Positions 58,612-64,000 of a stretch of 64,000 nucleotides of DNA are shown here, piece by piece. Every line of letters begins with the position of its first letter. Position 1 is the stretch's first letter. A program made the translations under genes and the position numbers. Below the pieces are notes generated by a model. The model did not search any database. It saw only the letters and a program-made list of their open reading frames with translations, and was not told the origin of the DNA. Source of the stretch: Gordius sp. MW1 (Eukaryota; Nematomorpha; Gordioida; Gordea; Gordiidae); contig OZ038530.1 in NCBI GenBank assembly GCA_964036665.1, positions 23,086,001 to 23,150,000 on the forward strand. The letters run 5' to 3'.

Positions 58612-61600
58612 ATCGAGGGGACGTCAATTTACTAACTGACTTGGTAAACGCTTTAAAATTAAAAATACTGGAATTGGTTGCGTTGGTTAGATTGTAATGG
58701 ATTTGTTTACACATCCCCTTTTCCATCCCGCTTATGAAGTCCGTTATGGCGGCCATTATTAATGAAGTCGAAGGACGGGGCTGCTCGGTTGTCATGGCAA
58801 CGATTCTTTCGATCGGACCAATCAAATCCCGCGACCCATTGTCATCTTGCCACGTGACAACGTCTCCGCAGTCGATATCTCGAGCTGGAATTTGAATATT
58901 TTGACCTTTGACCGAATTAACAGTTGTGTCACACCCGAGAATTCCCATGATAATATCGTGGGTAAGAATTGATCTAAAGAATATCAAAATGTGTGATACC
59001 AATAACTTAATAAATAAATTATTTTAGGCTTAGAAAAAATTATAATTTTATGTAACATTTTTATTTATTTAATTTAGCACGAAATGCAAGAGAGTTTCAA
59101 CCTATTATGAATAGAGGCCTGCACGGGCGGCCCGAGGCCCGGCCCGGAAAAGCCCGGGCCCGGGCCGGGCTCGGGCCTTAAAATTTTAGGCTTTAAAATT
59201 CCGGGCCGGGCCGGGCCTAATTTATAAATTATAGGCCCGGCCCTGAATAATTTAGAAGAGTCTAAGTAGTCTTTTATTCTGTTTAAAACAATCTATAATA
59301 TTTCAAAAAATTAATTACAAGTTATTGAATCTGTTAAACACTCATTTATTCATTTCGCGCTAATTCTTATATACAAACAATTAAGTATGGAACAAAAAAA
59401 ATCTACTGCTAATAGCTTAAAATATTCAGAAAGAATTTTATAAAGTAAAAGAAAATCGTAGAGCAAAGAGTGAAGTATGGAAAAGATAAGAAAATAAATT
59501 TTGTCTTTTGTAAGATTTGCAGGAATGTGTTATCCTATAATTCCTGCTCATCAGGCAATATTTATGTTAGTTTTGATAATGCTTAATATGGAACACCTAT
59601 CTCCAAAAACATAACTGCTGTAAAGAAGTCCAGGAAAATAAAAATTGGACAATAACCTATGCAAGCCACTTTTAACAAAACTTACAAATCCTGCAAAAAT
59701 CAAAAAAGGTCTCATATCCTCAATAGCCCAATTTTGTTGAATGGATATGGCATGAAACATCTTCTATGAAGAAAGAGGTAGAGGAAAATGAAGTTGACAC
59801 CAACATAAAGTTAAAGATCAATGAGAAAAAAATAAAATTATCGGATTGGTCGAAAGACCACAGTGGTCATTTCCAGCGCTTAGCCCTCTTGTTTGTAAGA
59901 TTTTTTCGACACCTGATTTGGCCTCGAGTGAGAGGTGTTTTTCGTCAGCTGACCGCATTTATGAAGAGCGGAGAACAAATCTAAAACACGGAAATTTTTG
60001 ATGCCTGTATTTTTTGCATCAAAATAATTTTTTATCCATTTAAAAATTTTTTATGTGCGTTTTATTATTTAATAAAAAATTTTACCAAAATTAAATTTGA
60101 TTAAGTTTCTGCAATTACCAAAATTCCGGGCCGGGCCCGGGCCGGGCTCGGGCCTTGTTTTTATAGATGCTAAAATACGGGCCCGGGCCGGGCCTATTTC
60201 CCCATTTTAATTTTGGGCCCGGCCCGGGCCGGGCCTTAAAAAAATCGATTTGTCACTAATTATGAATGACACCTCTGAGCGAAGGCAAGATTGTGGGGGG
60301 GGCAATTATGATTTGGGGAGGGGCAAAATGATAATTTTTAGTATTTTAGCAATAAATATATATTAAATTTTAGAGGATTTTTTTTTATTTTGAGGGGGGG
60401 GGGCAGCCGCTCCCTGGCTACGCCCATTATGGCCCTCATAACTTTTTTAAAGAAGATTACTAAAATATAAATCAACCTAATGAATTGTTGATTCCCTAAA
60501 GGTCTACTTATTTAATTAATGGTGCTGGCATTTGATCTATTTTATTATACATCGACAAAAATCGCAACTTTTCAAACTGCCTTCATTTTTAACTAATCAG
60601 TGGCATCAATTCACCTTTCTGTCGCGGATGAAGCTAAAACGGAAGTGTGAAAAACGGTGGCGGAGGAAGTAGTATCAGCAGATGATACCCCTCCGCCGCC
60701 ATTGCCATAAACAATATGGCCGCCGGGGGAGGGTGTTGGGGGTGAATCGTTCCCCCCTTTATCATTTGCGGTCGTTTGTTGCAAGTGAGCGATTAGATCA
60801 TCCTTCACACAAGCGTACAGCTCGTTATCCAAGACGGGTAGGTAGGTGGAAGTCCAAGTGAAAACGCATACAGCGGATGCAAACACTTTCCTCTTCATAA
60901 TATCCAATATTTTCTACCAAATTTATAACATACATTTAAAGTTAATTTTTCAATTAAAGTAATTACAAAACGAAATACAGAACGAGTTATTAACTTGCAA
61001 TATTAATTTAAACAATTACAGAGTGTTCTTACTGCTAATAAAATATCATCGATGCTATAGTTTATAGTAGTGTTGAAAAACGGCTGGGTTTTGTTTGGCC
61101 GATCTTCTGTTCTAGTCGACTAAACAAAAACAGACCAAATATTTTTGATCTATTTTCTCAGTTGACCTCTAGGCTTAGTCGAAATTTAAAAAATAGACCA
61201 GAAGCGAACGTTAATCTTAGTAAAACTAAAGGTCGACCAAACAAAACTCGGTTGTTTTTACAACACTAATAGCATATTTATTCTAAACCTATCTTTCCTT
61301 GCGTGGATTTAAAGGTTACCCTGAATCTAAATGGTAGTGGCCTTAATTAATTTTTCGCAAACTCGAGCAAATTTCAGATGCTAAATCTATCATTAGACCC
61401 AGCGTATTGCTCGGGTTTTTACGGATCATTGTGATATATTTCATATAAATTAGAGAGTGGATGAATGCAATGAAACTTATTTTTACGCAAATGTACGTAT
61501 TTTTATATGAATGATAATAAGAGTTTTCCGATGATTCACTAAATTAAATGATATGACAAGGTGTTAATAATTTTAAACTCGGCTGGGTTTTGTTTGGACA

Positions 61601-63034
61601 ACCTTTTGTTCTAGCGACTAAACATAGACAGACCAAAAATTAGGTCTGTCGACCACTAGGTTTATTCGAATTTAAAAAAAACAGACCAGATCCCGACCGT
61701 TAGTCACTAGTCATTACCAAAATAGCTTCTTTGCTCAAGGCTTCGTGCTGCTGTGCCAAAAAGAGTTCGTAAAAGACGTAAGGGATCTGCCTACAAAAAT
61801 CGTGCCACTTGACCAACCTTAATATAAAAACAAATTATATCATGGCCGTACCCAAGATTAAAACTAATGAGGTGGGGGGGGGGGGGCAATAATGCTCTAG
61901 GGAGGGGCAAAATAGTCCTTTTTAAGCCATAAGAATATTAAGTTTTTTAAAAATTTTTGATTTAAAAGGGGGGGGGGGGGCATGACACCCCCTGGCTCAT
62001 GATATGAACAAAAATCAATAATTTAATCTGTTTAAACTATAGATTCAAGCTTGGGAACAACAGAGTAAAAATGCAAATGCCTTTTAAAAACGATATCAAA
62101 TTCGTGACATTAAACAATATATCAAAAATGTGAAAAGCCATTTCAAGTTAGCTTTTTAGGACATTTGTATAGCTTTAGGCATATACTTGATAAACTGCTC
62201 ATCAACTTTTAATAAGTGTAACGTTTTTCCGCCATTTTTAAATGTGCACAAATAAGGGAAGGGCATATAGATCATAGTAATTTTGGCTAATTAAAGTGTT
62301 TTAAAAACGTATTAAATAAAACGGTTGAACTAGTTGAACATTAAAAACAGCATTTTAAAATATACATCATTTACTAAATTCATATTAAAAAATAAAAATA
62401 TTGTGATGATGTGATGTTAAAGTAATTTAGTGCCATCTACATTTTATTATTAACATCTCTTTTATGTATAATCTAATGAGGAAGGTAAATTCACTTTTTC
62501 TGTCCTAACAATGGGTGGTACACTGCAGAAAGTCATGGGAGATAGTTAATTTAAAAATGGCGGATTTAATGGTACACATTTTACCATGTAGTCTATGCTT
62601 TTAGAAACAACATACGTAGTTTTCATGTCAAAATTGGGGGCCAGTAACATGGAGAGATAGGCTTCCACCTTATTGTTATCGCGATATTTAAAAGGGTCAT
62701 AACAACTACCACTACCACACCCCCCGAAAATAGCATTTTCTGCAATCCAATGAAGGAAAAATGAATTTTTCAACAAGCTTTCTATTTCTTCTGAGTTCGT
62801 CGCTTGATTGTAAACTTTGTGAAATTCCAACTCCAACACCTATGTAAGGGAAAGGAAATAAATGTAGGTCTAATTAGTAACTCGGCTTCGTAAAATAAAA
62901 TTTTCATAAATACTTGTGTTCCGTATCGTTGGGCGGTGTACGTAAGAATGAGGAAAGAGACGTCGTATAATAAGGCGCGAGAATTGGAAGATTTGCTCCC
63001 TTCGGCTAATCCCTCTTTACTAAATTCCACGAAT
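58612..63034 (-). CDS. MED24: Mediator complex subunit 24, partial (five exons)
   Basis: Minus-strand exons in order: 63034-62914, 62839-62616, 61817-61718, 60913-60615, 58973 to about 58612. Phases match at every junction. Residues recall MED24: LLYDVSFLILTYTAQRYGTQ, then SFFLHWIAENAIF and KVEAYLSMLLAPNFDMKTT, the small exon LVKWHDFCRQIPYVFYELF..ALSKEAIL, then KILDIMKRKVFASAVCVFTW, and finally an RDLIGPIERIV..FKAFTKSVSKLTSPR tail that fits the C-terminal part of the family. MED24 is a tail-module subunit of Mediator in the nucleus, linking activators to RNA polymerase II. The fourth exon ends in a Gly/Ser/Thr-rich low-complexity stretch, shorter than the vertebrate central region, so an exon may be missing between 60615 and 58973. 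5' exons lie beyond the right edge; the last exon was not found. Introns hold hAT, MITE and G-run elements. Confidence 0.82.
59112..60258 (+). mobile_element. hAT transposon, internally deleted, perfect 8-bp TSD, in a MED24 intron
   Basis: ATTATGAA flanks both sides (59104-59111, 60259-60266). The left end TAGAGGCCTGCACGGGCGG resembles the TAGAGCCCTGCA end of the 3968 element, while the right end is only ..GTCACTA, so TIR symmetry is poor. CCCGGGCCGGGCTCGGGCC-type blocks lie at 59125-59240 and 60125-60235. The transposase remnants inside are described separately. Confidence 0.87.
59425..60015 (+). pseudogene. hAT transposase relic: BED-type zinc finger and C-terminal dimerisation segment
   Basis: Near 59487-59555 the reading SEVWKR and, in a shifted frame, FVFCKICRNVLSYNSCSSG fits a BED finger of a hAT transposase. 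At about 59922-60015 the frame reads TPDLASSERCFSSADRIYEE then RRTNLKHGNF, the conserved hAT dimerisation motif, followed by a TGA and LYFLHQNN. The catalytic RNase H-like core between them is missing. Stops and frameshifts make it inactive. Confidence 0.8.
60274..60430. mobile_element. CATGGGCGTAG MITE, left end eroded
   Basis: GGGGAGGGGCAAAATGATAA, GGGGGCAGCCGCTCCC and right end GGCTACGCCCAT match the family. The left terminus is not recognisable. Inserted between the hAT element and the next MED24 exon. Confidence 0.6.
61068..61268. mobile_element. TAGTGTTG..CAACACTA MITE in a MED24 intron
   Basis: Ends TAGTGTTGAAAAACGGCTGG and GTTGTTTTTACAACACTA. Interior TAGTCGACTAAACAAAAAC and GGTCGACCAAACAAAAC. 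TSD not clear. Confidence 0.7.
61569..61710. mobile_element. Truncated TAGTGTTG-family MITE beside a MED24 exon
   Basis: AAACTCGGCTGGGTTTTG, GTTCTAGCGACTAAACA and AACAGACCAGATCCCGACCG match the interior of the family. The right part stops within 10 bp of the MED24 exon donor at 61718. The outer TIR is lost. Confidence 0.55.
61850..62003. mobile_element. Degraded G-run MITE in a MED24 intron
   Basis: CATGGCCGTACCCAAGATT, two G-runs (12 and 14), GGGAGGGGCAAAATAG, and right end CCCCCTGGCTCATG. Terminal symmetry persists. Confidence 0.55.
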
Positions 63035-63074
63035 CTATAAAACATGTATACCTTAAAATTTTATACAAACTTCT

Positions 63075-63256
63075 GGTGATAAAGTTAGCTTGGTTGGTCG
63101 ACATCAGTCGACTAAACATTAACAGACCAAAGCTTTGACCAAACAATCTTTGGTCTGTTTATGCGACTAAGAAAAACAGAGCAAAAATCTTTGGCCTATA
63201 TATTTAATCAACTAAAACCAAAGATTGACCCAACAAAACCCAGCCATTAAAACACT
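63075..63256. mobile_element. TAGTGTTG-family MITE, eroded ends
   Basis: TTGGTTGGTCGACATCAGTC, GACTAAACATTAACAGACC and AACAAAACCCAGCC with a terminal AACACTAC. It is the same family as 54673 and lies just 5' of the first visible MED24 exon. Confidence 0.55.
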
Positions 63257-63366
63257 ACACATTTATTTAATGATGTATATAGATTCTTTTTTGCGCATTT
63301 TTAATAATTTTTTTAACGACTTGTAAATTTTTAAATATATTTATTTAAAAAAAAAACTTTATGTAT

Positions 63367-63740
63367 ATCGTATCCCTTGATACGTGGATTCACCATTTCC
63401 CCCAACCCCTCGTAAAACAGTGTATCTCATTCGATTAATTACAACATTTATTGTTAGATTTCTTAACATTGTCGGATCTTTTGATCTTATATCTTATACG
63501 AGAAGTACATCTGCCTATCAGAGGCATATTCACTGAGTAACCCCTTTTCCTGTAACTTAAAGTACATAGTGATATTTACGTGTGTGACTTTACCCCCCTC
63601 CCCCCGACGCGCTTATACTTATTTATTTATTTCTCCCCATATTTGATTGTTTATCAACATGAACACGCATCAGTGATTTTGATATACGCGTTTCGATTAA
63701 TAATTTAATTCTTGTGTGATTTTAATTATTATTTAATTCT
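63367..63740 (+). repeat. Diverged copy of the LTR of the 55105 element, opposite orientation
   Basis: Starts TATCGTATCCCTTGATACGT, comparable to the LTR start TATCGTGTACCC. Also shares CCCCCCGACGCGCT and CCCCATATTTGATTGTTTAT then CAACATGAACACGCATC. The 3' boundary was not fixed. Confidence 0.6.
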
Positions 63741-63741
63741 A

Positions 63742-63998
63742 GGATACAAAATAAATTAGGTAAAATTCTATGTAGTAAAAAGGAGTTTACTAATTCTACC
63801 CCTCTTCCTAAATGGGAAGAGGGTGTCCCTTTATTATGCAGCTCGTTCAATATCTCCCCTTATTCCTATTCCTCATATCTTAAATCCCATCCTGAACAAA
63901 TACAAAGAGTTCATCATCTTGTTTTAGAATTGAAAATTAAGAATTGGAATGAACAAAATATAAAGATTGCATCATCATCTTATTTTAAAATACAATAA
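63742..63998 (+). other. Open frame at the right edge, possible exon or retroelement segment
   Basis: After an acceptor-like TTATTTAATTCTAG (to 63740) a frame without ATG stays open for about 85 codons (IQNKLGKILCSKKEFTN.., WEEGVPLLCSSFNISPYSYS.., LKIKNWNEQN) to TAA at 63996. I do not recognise it. It follows the LTR-like sequence, and its start (GTAAAATTCTATGTAGTAAA) may still be LTR homologous, so a retroelement origin is as likely as a host exon. Confidence 0.3.
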
Positions 63999-64000
63999 TG

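Overview
The window is nuclear DNA from an invertebrate animal. It is strongly AT-rich. Its host genes are split into short exons with GT..AG introns, and transposable elements and repeats fill most of the space. The exact phylum cannot be read from the sequence; a soft-bodied lineage such as a flatworm or cnidarian is only a guess. Splice sites were placed by eye and checked by codon phase.

Host genes, left to right: (1) 535-1797 (+), a secreted CAP-domain protein with a C-terminal six-cysteine ShK-like tail, first exon not found. (2) 19609-21027 (+), a two-exon rhodopsin-like GPCR that carries a frameshift and an in-frame stop and looks decayed. (3) 29357-35146 (+), a complete seven-exon inositol monophosphatase of 271 codons. 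(4) About 40014-40450 (-), an unrecognised multi-exon candidate. (5) 58612-63034 (-), five phase-compatible exons of the Mediator subunit MED24; the 5' part lies beyond the right edge.

Mobile DNA can be delimited at many places by terminal repeats plus target-site duplications (TSDs). There are three Helitrons: 10213-11797, 14218-17221 with a Pif1 helicase relic, and 17810-19323. hAT elements with perfect 8-bp TSDs lie at 3968-4647, 41574-42717, 43624-44428 and 59112-60258, plus 8-bp-TSD MITEs. Two Mutator-like elements with 9-bp TSDs (27178-27466 and 27494-29347) sit in the leader of the IMPase gene. A piggyBac-like TTAA element lies at 21529-23133 and a piggyBac transposase relic at about 33440-34757. 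A compact LTR element with PBS, PPT and 5-bp TSD lies at 55105-56978. A LINE ORF2 tail lies at 40965-41525.

The stretches 7.9-9.3, 12.4-13.5 and 44.5-54.1 kb are a composite repeat landscape. It consists of about 100-bp units built on a CCAATGG/CCATTGG hairpin, tRNA-like B-box (SINE) segments, GGAC runs, and a palindromic AATTGCATAGCAATT module linked to a GC-rich CTTCGG hairpin. Nesting is deep: at 13.6-17.5 kb a foldback element is split by a Helitron, which is itself split by a 4-bp-TSD transposon.
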